Assembly: GCA_963556695.1 (NCBI GenBank)
Contig: CAUWAG010000019.1
Span: forward strand, 1-64,000
Source: Anthostomella pinea
Lineage: Eukaryota; Ascomycota; Sordariomycetes; Xylariales; Xylariaceae
DNA: 64,000 nt
Direction: 5' to 3'
Shown here: one piece after another, positions 44,041 through 56,035 of the stretch
How the letters are laid out: each line of letters starts with the position of its first letter
Numbering within the stretch: the stretch's first letter is position 1
The notes under the pieces: generated by a model
What the model was told of the DNA's origin: nothing
Database searches by the model: none
What the model saw: only the letters and a program-made list of their open reading frames with translations
Translations under genes and position numbers: made by a program

Positions 44041-46629
44041 ATGTCGTCTTCCCATGTCCCGCCGCCGCCGTCGTCCTCGTCTTACGGCAGCGGCGGACGC
44101 GGGATGGACAAGAGGGCTGCTCCGGGCCCGTCGCCCGCCGTCAACGACGCCGTCCTCACCCCGACGTCGGCAAGCACCATCTACACCTCGCCCGACTCGT
44201 CGCATCATCATCAGTATATCGTGGCAAAGTCGGAGCCCGACGACGGGGCCAGCAGCGCCGGCAGCAGCGTCACCGCCGACGCCTCGTACTCGGGGCCCGC
44301 CAAGAAGAAGCAGAAGCGCAACAAACCGACCCTATCTTGTCACGAGTGTGTTGAGCGCAAGACGAAGGCAAGTGCAGTGCCCTTTCATTCATTCATCTCA
44401 ACCTGATTGTTCGTTCATCCGTCCCTATCTCTCTTGATACTGTTTGCCATCTCAATGATGTCATGCAAATTGCGCGCGTTTGAACTGGCTTTGAGATACC
44501 TGGCGCAAATCCTACCTCCATACCCATGTGCCACCGCCCATCGTTGCTGTGTATTGCGTCAGTACTACGTAGTACGTGGTACTGATGCAGGGACCCGATG
44601 CATCGAGACTCCAGTCTGGCAGTCTGGGCTGCACGTGAGCAACATTGAATGCTTGCCAAGAGAATACAACGCCACATTAAGTACCTACTCAGCTGTTGCA
44701 TGCAGTCATGACAGTCAAGCAGCAATGTTAACACATCATGTTCGTCGCTAGTGTGATAGGGGCAGACCTCACTGCTTGGCGTGTAAGTACCCCCATCTCA
44801 AGTTTCATTCATCTTCACTCACATCCATGCGTCAGGTATAAAACGACAGACGGAATGTCACTATGCTCATGTGGCAAATCTTCTTGAGTAAGTCTTCGCC
44901 GTCGCAAGGTCTCCGGCCTCATGCTCACAATGAAGCTCACGCGTCCATAAGGGAGACGACGCGGACAGCCACCAACGGCCGCAGAATGACGAAACCACCC
45001 AAGAAAAAGCTGTCGGCGACTGGCATAAAGCCGTCGATTCCAAACATAGCAGACAGAGGTATTCTCATAGGCGGCACGGTTTCGCATGGGTCTGTCGCAC
45101 TGTCCACAGGACTCCTCTCTAACGTTCCTTACTCCCACCCAACAGCATCCAATGTTTTTGGGATAGGCTCCGAACATCCCTTTGCCAACTACTGGACCTG
45201 TGAGGGCGGGCTCCCCGAGGTCATCCGAGTCCTGCCGGAGAAGTTGCAGGCAGACATCCTGCTATCCCAGTACTTCGAGTGCGTGGATCCCGTGTACCCC
45301 ATGATACATCGCCAGACCTTCTACGCCGACTACGAGAGCTTCTGGCTGTTACGGGACACGGAGAAGACGGATGCTGCTTTCGTGGCGCTGCTTTTCGTGA
45401 TGCTGGCTCTGGGTACTCAATTTGTGACCACGACGAATCCACAAGACCGCAAGCAAACGGCAGAGTTCTACGCCTCGGCAGGCAACCAGGCGCTACGTAT
45501 GAGCTCGTACCTGAGCACCGTTTCAACATCTTCCCTCCAAGCAATGATCCTGCTAGGGTATTTCCTGATCAACGACAATCACGCCTCGGACGGCTGGGCC
45601 TTTGCAGGCATGCTGATACGGCAAGCGTATGCGATGGGACTACATCGGGACCCGAACATTGGTAGGAGATATCAAATAATCGGCCGGCAACTTGCGAAGC
45701 TGACGATACCTCTAGTGACTCCCGATGCCAGCCCGTTTGAGAAGCAGCAGCGGCGCAAGCTTTGGCAGGCTGTGCTTCTGCAGGACACCTTCTTGACTGT
45801 CTTGCTCTCGCTACCTCCCAGCGCCACCCACACTGATGTGAAGGTTGATGATTATACCGACCACTCAGCCAACATCGCCAGTTCGGACCCAACTGACACT
45901 GCATATATCAGGGGCTCGTGGATGTTGGCCAACTTGGTTCAAGAGACTATCTGCAGCCCCCGATCACTCGACATGCCCATCTGCACTACGCAGCGGCAAA
46001 AGGGCAAACTCGTGGCCGAGTTCCGTGCCGTCTACCGCTCGTTCCCCGACGTGTTCCGCTCCTGGGACCAGGACAGCATTGCGCAGCTTGCCAGCAGCAA
46101 CAAGCGTGTGGTGCGGCAGACGCTCTTCCTCAGCAGCAATTACTACCACAACCTAATGTTGGTGCACGCGTCCGAGAGCCCCGATGTGCCCGTCAACGTG
46201 CGCGCAACGCTGGAAGCCGCCCACGAGGCCATCAATGCCTTCTTTGTGCTGTATGCCCTGTTCGACACCGAGAGCCGCGTCTGGTGGGTCTTCAACCACC
46301 GCGCCTTCCTCGAGGCCCTTTGCATAGGCAGCGTGCTGCGCGAGGCCGCGAGGGACCCGGCCTGGGCCGAGCAACTGGCCCGTGACACGCTGTTCGTGAG
46401 GGCGAAGGCGGATATCAGTGAGTGAACCCCCTTCTCCTTTTCGTTTAACCCCTCTTCCCTCAATTCGGTGTAACAGCAACACATCTATCTTTGGCCTACT
46501 TGATTATGCATGCTGACGAGTAACCCATCCATAGCGCGCATGATCCAAATCATGAAGATAATGGGCGGCGGCGAGCAGGGCTCCGAGGTGGCACGGACAA
46601 GGGTCACCGTTCTCAGCGAGTTCCTGTGA
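44041..46629 (+). CDS. Zn2Cys6 fungal transcription factor, five exons
   Basis: Exons are 44041-44367, 44752-44782, 44836-44887, 44952-46417 and 46535-46629, giving 656 residues. The binuclear zinc cluster is split over three exons: CHECVERKTK, then CDRGRPHCLA, then CIKRQTEC, restoring C-x2-C-x6-C-x6-C-x2-C-x6-C. Before it is a basic segment (PAKKKQKRNKPTLS) that may act in nuclear import. Exon 4 carries the fungal-specific transcription factor domain (HPFANYWTCEGGLPEVIRVL, DPVYPMIHRQTFYADYESFW). Intron 1 (384 nt) starts AAG-GCAAGT, a GC-AG intron; intron 4 has branch site GCTGACG. The start at 44041 is uncertain; the frame is open from 43885. The regulated genes are unknown. Confidence 0.85.
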
Positions 46630-48146
46630 CACGTTTCCCCCCGACAGCGGGGGCCATACGGTGTCACTTACCCATCGCAAGGTCCGCCCGTCTTGTCCGG
46701 CCTTGTACGCTGTGCCACACCAACAAAGAACATATTTACCTAAAGCAATCATGCAGACTTTTACATGTCGACCCGTGTAACCTGAACGAGGCTGCGTGGG
46801 ATGCGACGCTACATAGAATACGAAGGGAAGCAGATAATGCGATGGTTCAGAGACCATCGCGTCCCCCCCTTGCACATAACCAACTATACATAACCAACTA
46901 CCGGGGACGAAAGGTGTAGATGTATATCCATGTGGACCAACCCAAGCCTCGATTAAACACATTTGAAGCACCTGGACTACTGAAATCGTCAATATGCATG
47001 AGGATGAATCTGGCACGGCGAGCTAGCCTGCCTACCGGTATACCTATCTACCTTGGCACATGCTATTTATACGCAGCGAGGCAGACTTGAGCCTCAACAC
47101 TACCGCCCATTTCCCCCTTTCTTCGCCTGTGATACGAACTGGCGTCGCACAGGACAGCCCAACTACATTCCACGACATCTTCTTTCTTGACAATGAGCAG
47201 ACACTGCCATAAGCCTAGTAATCTCTATGCTACCAGACCCGTCTGCGGCGGTTCCGCACAGGCCGGCACTTTAAGCAATGCACGCGCTCGGCTTGACTGG
47301 AGAGGTCGGGGCGCTCTCTCTCACGCCGTCAGATAAAGAATCATATCGCACGGATTAAAAGTCTGCATTGTTCGAATATATGCGACATTGCGGCACCGAC
47401 GTAGAAGACGTTCGGTTCGGTTGGTTCTCAAGTATCACCAGCTGCGGCGCCATCCCAACCCGCGGCGCAGACCCTAGATCCTGTCTCCAACGTAAGCTAC
47501 TCCGTCAGCGCCGGGCGGTTTCCCCATCGCCCACGCGATATTATGGTACCATATCCTCCCTTCAGATGGTGCCCGTCGATGCTTGTATATGTAAGTGTAG
47601 AAGTGTCCCTGGTGAAAATCCTTAGATCCATAATGTCATGACGATGAGGATGATGCTGGCCCGTTTGATGACGGGCATTTATGTACGTCCCGTACTATAT
47701 CCAGTTCACGTCGTTGACTTCATGGTGTCGATATCCATGGTGCCAAAAGGCTGCGCAGTCCGACTCCCGTCCGACACGTGGTGCGCGTGCACATATGCTT
47801 TTCCCTCAGGACCCATATCCAAAATAAACCTGGCTTGATGTGTTATTGCGGCAGGGCCAAAAAGCGGCCCCTCTGCTGCAGGTGATAACGAGTGACGGGT
47901 ATCGCAATAATATGGCCAAAAAATTGATCGGCAGATTCAGCAAGTCCAACTCCATCGCGATGCTGCATCGCGAGCAAACAAAATTCCAACAGCAAAGACG
48001 CGTGATATATGCAGTCGCGTGTCAATATATAGCAGCGGATGGTGGTCCGTTGGGTTAAGTGGTCGGGTGAGATGGTTCGGTTCGGTTCAACGAGGTGCCA
48101 TCTCGCCATCTTCGTCTACGCATATCCGTTCATCAGCCCTGTTGAC
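46630..48146. other. Intergenic sequence, no supported gene
   Basis: Contains the 3' flanks of two converging genes. Short frames lack coding character. Confidence 0.4.
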
Positions 48147-49364
48147 CTATGAACAGGTGAAGTCGCCCATGTCGTGGACCCCTTCGTCGTCGACCTCCAT
48201 GACGCCTTCCTTAGTTGCAGCTTTGGTGGGAGTTGACGCACCGGTGAGTTCCCTTCGCATAACCATCGGACGGTAGCTGCGGCTCCTGACGGGCTCTGGT
48301 ACCGAACCGGCCTCGGACGCGTCGGTGACTTTGCAGGTGGGTTTCTCGGCGTCGGCGCGATCGGTCTCCTTGTCGGCGGCTATCTTCACCTCGGCTAGGC
48401 GAGATTTGATCTTGTTGATCTCATCGCTGCAATCGCCGTCTCGAAGAAACTGATGCGCTGCGTGTTCGCACATGCCCTGCACGAATTCCAAAGATTTGTC
48501 CAGATCATCCCAAACGTCACCCTTCTCATTGAACATGCCCAACCCGCCATTCAAGGCGCCCGGTCTGCGCATGTGCATCATGGCCAAAGCCGGATTCCGG
48601 TAGCCTGGTCTCATCTGGCGCGCACCCATGTACCGCAACTTCAATTCTTCAGGGCTCGCTTCTGTAGGCGGCGAAGCTGATGCCTTTGGGTCTGCAGCAA
48701 TCAGGGCATCACCCGGCTTGAGTTCGCCGGCATCATCGTCGTCATCGTCGTCAGGCATCTCCAGCTCGGCTAACCGCTTGATTCTGGCGACCTTGGCCGC
48801 CATCTTGGCCTTGCGCAGCACGTTGCGTTGGGCAGACACGAATTTGACCAATTCCTCGAAGAAGGATTGCACATAACTGTCATAGTAGACGATTATCATC
48901 CTCCGTGTCCTGTACTTTGGTATCGAGGGAACCTCGCCACTGAGCATTGAATCCGTCTTCTGCCGCTTGCGTAAGGTTGCGCGAGCGCGTCTTTGTGCTG
49001 TATCTCTGACTTCATGTGTCTGTCGCAGCAGGGAGGAACCTGTTCTCGGATCGCTCCCGGGCGTGGAGGGCGGCTGGGGACCGTCCACGGGTTGTGGAGG
49101 GACGTTTTGTGTGTTTGGAGGAGGCGTCGTCACGCGCAGGGGGTTTGGGTTGGGAAAGGCGGCACCCTCGTCGACGGGCTTCAAGGACTCGGTCGACCCG
49201 CGATTCCTGATGGATTTTGTGGATCTCGCGGACGAGTGAAGCTGATTCTCGGGGAGTTTGGCCAGGTCCTGCTGGCGTTGCTCGATCTGGCCATTGAGGT
49301 CGTCGAGGCGCTTCAACCAGTCGGGCACGTTGGCGATCAGGTTGGTCAACGAGTCGGTGGCCAT
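48147..49364 (-). CDS. Conserved-looking fungal protein of unknown function, 405 residues
   Basis: Single exon from ATG at 49364 (MATDSLTNLIANVPDWLKRL) to the stop at 48147. The N-terminus is helical (WLKRLDDLNGQIEQRQQDLA). A proline-rich disordered linker follows, then a basic region with RRMIIVYYDSYVQSFFEELV and KFVSAQRNVLRKAKMAAKVA. Next are an aspartate run (DDDDDDDAG), a central block RYMGARQMRPGYRNPALAMM and LDKSLEFVQGMCEHAAHQFL, and an acidic tail. I believe such proteins are widespread in Sordariomycetes, but I cannot assign a function. Codon use and the absence of overlapping alternatives support a real gene. A nuclear or chromatin role is only a guess from the acidic/basic layout. 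Confidence 0.8.
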   Translation of the reverse strand: MATDSLTNLIANVPDWLKRLDDLNGQIEQRQQDLAKLPENQLHSSARSTKSIRNRGSTESLKPVDEGAAFPNPNPLRVTTPPPNTQNVPPQPVDGPQPPSTPGSDPRTGSSLLRQTHEVRDTAQRRARATLRKRQKTDSMLSGEVPSIPKYRTRRMIIVYYDSYVQSFFEELVKFVSAQRNVLRKAKMAAKVARIKRLAELEMPDDDDDDDAGELKPGDALIAADPKASASPPTEASPEELKLRYMGARQMRPGYRNPALAMMHMRRPGALNGGLGMFNEKGDVWDDLDKSLEFVQGMCEHAAHQFLRDGDCSDEINKIKSRLAEVKIAADKETDRADAEKPTCKVTDASEAGSVPEPVRSRSYRPMVMRRELTGASTPTKAATKEGVMEVDDEGVHDMGDFTCS

Positions 49365-52300
49365 TGTCGCGCGAGATGCGGCAGATCAAGTGGTCGAAAT
49401 CGGCGAGGTCGGGTTCAGGGGATGGGAAGACCCAGGTCGGGCTCTACCTCGACATTGGACGTATCGGTGGCGCGACGGGAGGTGAGTAGGCAGTCAGGCA
49501 GTTCGTGACTAGCCAACCGTCGGCATGTGAGCAGGCCAGATTGGGCAAGCGGAAGCTGATGACGACGACAAAACGACGAATTGAGGTTGGACCAAGCACG
49601 GTAACCTCGGCTGAGCGAACGCCTCACGAAGCCATCGGGAAAGGTGAAAGGCACGATGTGAATTAAGCAGCAGCAAGGGAGCTCGGAACGACAAGCAAAT
49701 TCGGGCGCTATTGATGCTATGCTATAAGGATGCAGATGATGGGGAAGAGGTGAAGCATGAAGCAGCGTAGGGCTAGAGAGGGGAGAGAGAAACAGCTGCG
49801 ACGGAATGGAGACCAGGGTCGGACAAATTGACTGTCACTCCAAGATGTGTGTTTGTGGGAGGAGATGCAGATGCAGCAACGCAGGACAGGACAGGTCAGT
49901 ACAAGACACGGAGACAACCCAAGGCGGGAGACGAGACGGGACCGACGGTCGAGTGGGATGCTGGTCCATGCTGGTCCATGCTGCCGGCCCACCATCCACG
50001 GGTAAAATACCTAGGTATCTAACATGCACGTGTGTGGTCAAATGGGTCAATCAGTGCAGGTGGAGGTAGGTACCTAGGTATTGGAGGCTACCTATTGGAG
50101 GTGTGCTGGTGCTAGTGATGTTGGGCCAGGGGGGGCCGCCCCCTGCAACTAAAGCTGCAACCGTCGCGACTCGCTGCTGCAGTACGGTGACATTGCCTTT
50201 GACCGTTTGGTCGCCGACCAAAAGAAACGAATAAAAACCTCCTGCTTAGCCCGATTGCAATCCTGCCAACTCCAATATCATGCGTGTACATCCTACATGT
50301 CATACGAGCATTAAACATACCATATGTCTGATAAACCACAGGTATCTATACTTGCTACCTAGACTGTACATATGTTGGGCACAGTAATCTTCCGTGCTAT
50401 CTTGGGCACATTACTTTGCCCGTATCGAAACTTGCCGAGGGCAGCCAGCGGCGATCAATTCTCATCCTGGACTCCGCCCAACATCCAAGTCTTGGAGACA
50501 GTAGACTGGAGTTAGGAGTAACTCCACACATGATATGAACACCTCGCCGCCGAATGTGCGCAACTCTTTTATTATCATTACTTGCATACTAGACTTTATA
50601 TGAACGCGTGTCTTTGGCTACATGCACGTATTCCGTATTGGTCAAGTTCTCGTTCTGTGTCATGGCGTCGTCCTTTTTCTCAATTTTGGCCTATAGCGTT
50701 TGCCGACCAGGGAGGAGCGGCTCGGACCATTGCCGCACGCTACTATCTTGGTAGAATTTAGCGGTGGGAGTGGCTGGTCGACGGCTATGCCAATGTCAAG
50801 GCATCAAGGTCAAACGCGAGGTCTGTCTGTCCTACCTGCCTCGTCCTTGCAAGAGCCGGGAGCTGAAAGCTGATAGATCGCGTGTGTAACCGTGTTACTC
50901 TTTGAAGCATAAATGCATCCCTACGCAGTCTATTTCCAGAGATTTGATGCCCGATGAGAGCATACCGGTACTGTACGTCGTACACAGGACACAGACAATT
51001 GGTGGTGGGACCCTTATCCCCTATCCCCTGGTCTATAGCACGTGGACGGTGGACCTGACCGATCAGCCCTCATCACTTGACCACGATCGCCTGTGAGGGA
51101 TCGATAGCTCGGAACTTGGAAAAAAGGGAATGATGAAGCATCGTAGTGACAGAGTTCAGGAAGGATTCCGACTCTCCACAGTCCTGTCCCGAGTCAATGC
51201 TAGCGCTAAATAATGGACGATGCCGGATGCTTGACTAGTAGAGCTGTCAACCGCTCTCTCAACGGCTGCTAAAAGGCTGCATGTCAAACGAAGAGGCGTT
51301 TTGTCTTTCCACGGCACTTGCTGGCGCTTATAGACTACCACCATAGTAGATGGTAGTCGAGTGCTACACAGGTATGCGGCCGCGCTGTAGCGCCTTGGAC
51401 AAAAGAGGGCGCTTCTCAGCACGTAACTTCATACGGCAAGTACAGTTGAACATTGAAGTAATGTATGTTGAACAGGCTACAGTGCGGACATATGAGGTTG
51501 TCACTTATTGAAGCCTTCTTTCCAAGATGCATAGATGCAAATAGCTCGTACAGTATTACTATTAGGAAGGTACCCCCCCTCGTTGAAGTGTCCGTGCACG
51601 TGGAGGTGCTTGAGCCTTAAGAGACACCGGCAATATCGGAAAATGCTACACACCCTCGAGCAGAGGCAATTGACCAATCGGCGTGCGTGAGGGGCGTTGC
51701 ATGAAGATGTGAATGCAACAGCGACATTGACAAAGAGCCTTGCATATATTTTGTACGACCTTCTCCAACACGTCGCTCGTCTCCCTTGCTTGCCCTACCC
51801 TGCCCTACCTATTCTCCAACAACCTCAAGTCACCACCCGCCTCCCACCTACCTAGTACCAACGGGGCTAATTCGCTAGAATTAGCCCGTCTGACACGGTT
51901 GTAATAAGTTTATGGTCCTGAAGAGTTGCGGTTACGACTCAACCCCCATTTGCCAGCCACCCCTCATCTGCATCTGCGACCCCAAAAATGACGAGCGTGT
52001 CGAGCATGATATGATAGGTCGATCTGGTGAGAATCGTTTCGCCACGGGACCGTTGCCGGATGGGGCCGCCGCTTCCCACACTGCACTGCCAACGGGCGAG
52101 CTTGGACCTTGGCTAGATGCCGCACACAAACGGAACTCGAAACTCTGATTAGGCGGTGACAAGAAATATAACGGACACGATCGCGACATGCACATCACCA
52201 ACCGCCCAGCCCCCAACCAGTCACCAGCCAGCCAGCCAGCACCGCCCCAGGTTTCGGCATCATCACTGCAGAAGCATACCTAGCTAATAGAGTCAGATAC

Positions 52301-54255
52301 GAGTTGGAGGAGATAGCACGACTGGGTGACAGGTGTCAGTCAGACTCTCTGACTCGGATAATCGAAATCACGTCGGGGCTGGTTCAATGAACCAAGGAGC
52401 AGAACTTTTTGTCGCCCGGTCGGCTGCTCGGCCTCCGCCAGCGTTGGTGATTGAGCGGTTCCCGGTCTCACAAAGGGTCCAAGGCGCGCGCGCATTCTCC
52501 TGCTCAATTAGTTGCGGCTCGTCGGTGAGATGGCTGTCATTTTCTCCCGCATGTTGGCTGCTGCCCATGCGACCCAAATCCATACAAATAAAGTCGTACT
52601 GAAGAAACAAGAATGGGCGGTCAAGGCCATCGAGTCGACGCATGTGGTGCCAAGTGTCGAGCCTCGGCCAGCGGGTGTGAGGGGGCAGGGTGGGTGGACA
52701 ATAATGGGCCGGAGGGCAGGCGGGCAGGCGGGCGGGCTGGCGGGCTGGCGGGTTGCCGACATCGACGAACACGTGGAAGATGGATGATCACTTCACCCCC
52801 CGCCTCCCTTCAAGGTTGTCTTCCCTTGCAGCCATCAGACCAAAAGTACTGCGATGGCGCCGCCAACATGCAGGCAGCACTGCCGATTCAATCATGCAAG
52901 AAATCTTCTTCACCGCCAGCCCGAGTTAATTTACTCAATAAGAAGTCCCCCCGGCCAAGGGTCGATGTGCATCTTAGGTCCCCCCCCCCTTTTGCAATCA
53001 ATTCATGACGCTCGCGATGCGTGTCCCAGGCCTTTTCTTCAATAGGGTACACATGCGGTTATGCCACGTGCGAGTGCGGAATTGCGTCATTTTTGCCATC
53101 GTTAATGCTGAGATGAAAAAAATAAAAAGGGTCTTTCTGACAGTTTAGGGGGATATAAGTTGCGAACTTGCGATGTGCTGACACCGGCCAACACCAACAC
53201 CAACACCAACACCCGCCCCAGAGGCCCCTGACTCCAGCTGAGAAGAGAAGAGGGCGGTATTTAGCGCCAATCCAGAGCTCATGATCGCCCAGAGTTGGAG
53301 GAATCACTCTCGGAATTGAAAATAAATACATGATTTCTCTAGCCCGACCCAACTGACATGATACATCGACAGAGCAAGGCAACAAACAAACAACATGGAA
53401 GTCGGCAAGCCGTCCGTCATGCCAGCAATTGCCTGAGTAAGTAGCCAGGCGAACCGAATCTCGGCAGCCAATGCGAGCTTGGTTTCGGCTCGACCCCATC
53501 GAAATGAATTTGCCCACACAGGCACCGGCATCCGGCAACCGAAGATGCAAGATCTCCAACTGTACTGTGATGATGATGATGATGATAAAGGGTTGGTGGC
53601 GGGGGTGTTCATTCACTGTTCTGCGGCCGCCTGCCGATTTTGATACGATCACCCGTCCAGAGAGAGCCTGCGGGTTTTTAACAATTGCGGCACAGGCAGG
53701 CAGGGTCTCAGGGAGGGTCTCGTCTCGCTCGCTTTCGGCACCGTCACATCGCAGCGACGCGCACCCCGATTTACAAAAGAACCTGCTCACCGGTTGAAAT
53801 CCCGCCGCGGTCCGGTGTGTGTGTGTGACCCCGGGCCCTGTCCAGCCAGAACCCGTCGCTAGCCATGTTGCCGCTGCCGCTGCCCCAATGTTGTTGCCGG
53901 CAGATCGTGTGTAGCCCATAGGGCCGTGTGGCGTGTCATTCTTACGCGTTTATGTGAAAGGGTCGCCCATACGCATGCGTCGAAGAGACCGGGTGTGCAT
54001 GCAAGTGTTCGGGCGAACGCGAAGCTGATCAGCCAGTTATTTCTCTTCCCGAACGACGGTTTCTCTACCCGAACAACCAACTGCAGGAGCAGAGGTGGGT
54101 GTCTAACCTCTCATATATGATTCTCATGGCTCTCGCGTCATTAAGGTTCTTTCTGTCTCCTATGTCCGGACTACCAACCACGGCCGCTGTTAACAACTCC
54201 GTTATTTCCTTTCGTCACATGCATTGCAGTTGGAGCAAGCACGCCCGTCAACACA
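49365..54255. other. Long intergenic stretch of 4.9 kb, no supported gene
   Basis: Mixed composition. It holds a perfect 10-bp hairpin at 51864-51887, GGGCA/GGCGG short tandem repeats near 52,713-52,750, CCAACA repeats near 53,186-53,210 and a GAT microsatellite near 53,567-53,586. The longest frame (53059-53919, minus) is made partly of these simple repeats. A CT/GC-rich leader for the 49364 gene is likely at the left end. A noncoding RNA or a spliced small gene cannot be excluded. Confidence 0.4.
51864..51887. other. Perfect hairpin, 10-bp stem, 4-base loop
   Basis: GGGCTAATTC and GAATTAGCCC form a perfect stem around GCTA. No run of T follows closely, and no flanking gene explains it. Confidence 0.6.
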
Positions 54256-55179
54256 TCATGGCCACACCTCTACCTTCTCCCATTCGCCCTCGATCTGACC
54301 GCCCGGCGCCTGAGGCTGTGATTTGTCGTTGTTGGCGCCGACGTACGTGTACAGCCACCTACGGCCCCTCGCCGGATCACTCAGGTCGCAGCGGTCGACC
54401 TCGTCGGGCACGATGACCACGACCCTGAAGTTGGCCCTCGCCACCTCGTCCGTCACATTCGTCACCTTCTGCCCCAGCGCCAGTCCCCCGCCCACCGGCA
54501 GCGCCACCGGTGTGCCCGACGGGGGGTTCCGGAACGTCCCTCTCATCATGGGGCTGAGGTTCCCGAAGTGCGCCGTGACCTCCCGACTGGGACTCCAGTC
54601 CTTCTGGCCCCCTTCCTCTTTGGCGTTGTGCTTCTTCTTCCGCATGCGCGACTCCAGCGCAGCGACGGCATCCTTCCCGCCCTGCGACTCCTCGACGTCC
54701 GGCCCGAGCACGTACCCCCGCCCGCGCACGCGCCACTGCACGCTCGGCTCCTTGGCCCACCACATGGCCTCGACGCGCGCCCCGCCGCCCGAGCCCGCGA
54801 TCCTCTCCTTGATCTTCTCCTTCTTCTCCTTCTCCTCCTCCCCACCACCAGCCCCCTCCTCTTCCTCCTCCCACAGCTCCGCCATCTTGTCCATGCGGCA
54901 GTCCGTAGTGAAAGTTGGGAAGTCGCTCTCCCAGACGCCGTCCGGGTTGAGCTCGGCGTCGTTCTTGGGGTTCACCGGCAGGTCCGCCCACAGGCCGCGG
55001 AAGATGCATGTGCGTCCGCGCGGAGAATAGGAAGAGGAGGACGAGCCACTAGAGGTAGGGCTGGGCACCTTGCGCACGGTGCTCAGCACGAATTCCGGGG
55101 ACGACATTGCCTGGACGTGCTCGAGGAAGAGGCTGCGCCAGGGTGCGGGCGGTGAGGTGGTGGTGGTGGTGGTCGCCAT
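54256..55179 (-). CDS. Alr4036-type FMN-binding (pyridoxamine-phosphate-oxidase-like) protein
   Basis: A 307-residue protein from ATG at 55179 (MATTTTTTSPPAPWRSLFLE) to the stop at 54256; the open frame upstream is unlikely to be coding. The first part, APWRSLFLEHVQAM then STVRKVPSPTSSG and RTCIFRGLWADLPV, matches the family of flavin-binding split-barrel proteins that contains the cyanobacterial Alr4036. The segment ESDFPTFTTDCRMDKMAELW is the typical strand and helix where FMN-phosphate contacts lie. A glutamate/glycine-rich insert and several charged loops are lineage-specific. The C-terminus ends with RVVVIVPDEVDRCDLSDPAR and RRWLYTYV. Likely substrates and physiological role are unknown. 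No intron is needed. Confidence 0.75.
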   Translation of the reverse strand: MATTTTTTSPPAPWRSLFLEHVQAMSSPEFVLSTVRKVPSPTSSGSSSSSYSPRGRTCIFRGLWADLPVNPKNDAELNPDGVWESDFPTFTTDCRMDKMAELWEEEEEGAGGGEEEKEKKEKIKERIAGSGGGARVEAMWWAKEPSVQWRVRGRGYVLGPDVEESQGGKDAVAALESRMRKKKHNAKEEGGQKDWSPSREVTAHFGNLSPMMRGTFRNPPSGTPVALPVGGGLALGQKVTNVTDEVARANFRVVVIVPDEVDRCDLSDPARGRRWLYTYVGANNDKSQPQAPGGQIEGEWEKVEVWP

Positions 55180-56035
55180 TGTGCGGTTGTTCGCGAGGTG
55201 AGTGAGGTGAGTCGTAAGTTGTGTGAGCCGCGATGATATGTTGGCGGGTGCGGTGCGGCGCATCAAGCAAGCTGATAAGTACCTAAGTAAGTACGTGAAC
55301 GGTGCTGAACTCGAACTTGTAAGATGTCGCCGGAGTCGCGTGTATTTGAATGTAGATTGCCCAGGTGAAAGATTACGGTGAGGACTCTCGTGCCTCTGCA
55401 ATAGCCCGGTCTGTGGTGATGATTCAACACTTTTTGCCGTTGCCGGGTGTTTCCATTAGGAGAAGATGGGCTCAGACTCAAGAGCTGCCGGCGGGTTTCG
55501 ATGATTCAGAGATGGGCAGTCGTGGTGGATGACGTCACCTATCTGCGGGATGGATCTAACCTCCTTAGAAGCTGTGAGCCGCCATTCAGGTGTCTAGCAA
55601 CGCAGCAGATGGTGAGTGGGAACCACGATAGCTTCAGGACAACAAATTGTCAACAGAACATCCCCTGTATGTACAAGGATATATGCTTCTATGTAGCCAC
55701 TAGTATACAATGTATCCAAAACCACCCAATGCATACACAATGACCATATACATACAAACAGACACATACACGCACCCGACGCATATATATACCAAACCAA
55801 GTACACAACGCAACGCAACACCCATACACCCCAATGTGTATATGCACGCCTTTAAATCATTCACTTCTAAGCGGCGCGATCCATGCAGGAGGGTGTCTTA
55901 TGCAGCGTTCCTATCTCTACGTGGAACCGTACATGTCCGAAAGAACAGACCACTATATAGTGCATTTTATATACCACAACTCCTGCAGAAATCCGTGCTA
56001 AAATCAAGCTATAAGACGTGAGCGGTAGTGTACGG
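55180..56035. other. Intergenic sequence upstream of 55179 and downstream of the pyrimidine gene
   Basis: No supported gene. Holds the leader of the FMN-binding protein gene and the 3' flank of the pyrimidine gene. Two long CA/TA-rich stretches near 55,720-55,800 (ACACA- and CATATA-type) are simple sequence. Confidence 0.4.

Noticed and set aside
53059..53919. Minus-strand ORF of 286 residues
   Set aside because: Contains translated microsatellites (an isoleucine run and a tryptophan/cysteine repeat), no domain and odd composition.
54323..55155. Plus-strand frames opposite the FMN-binding protein gene
   Set aside because: GC-rich antisense shadows of a gene with family resemblance.
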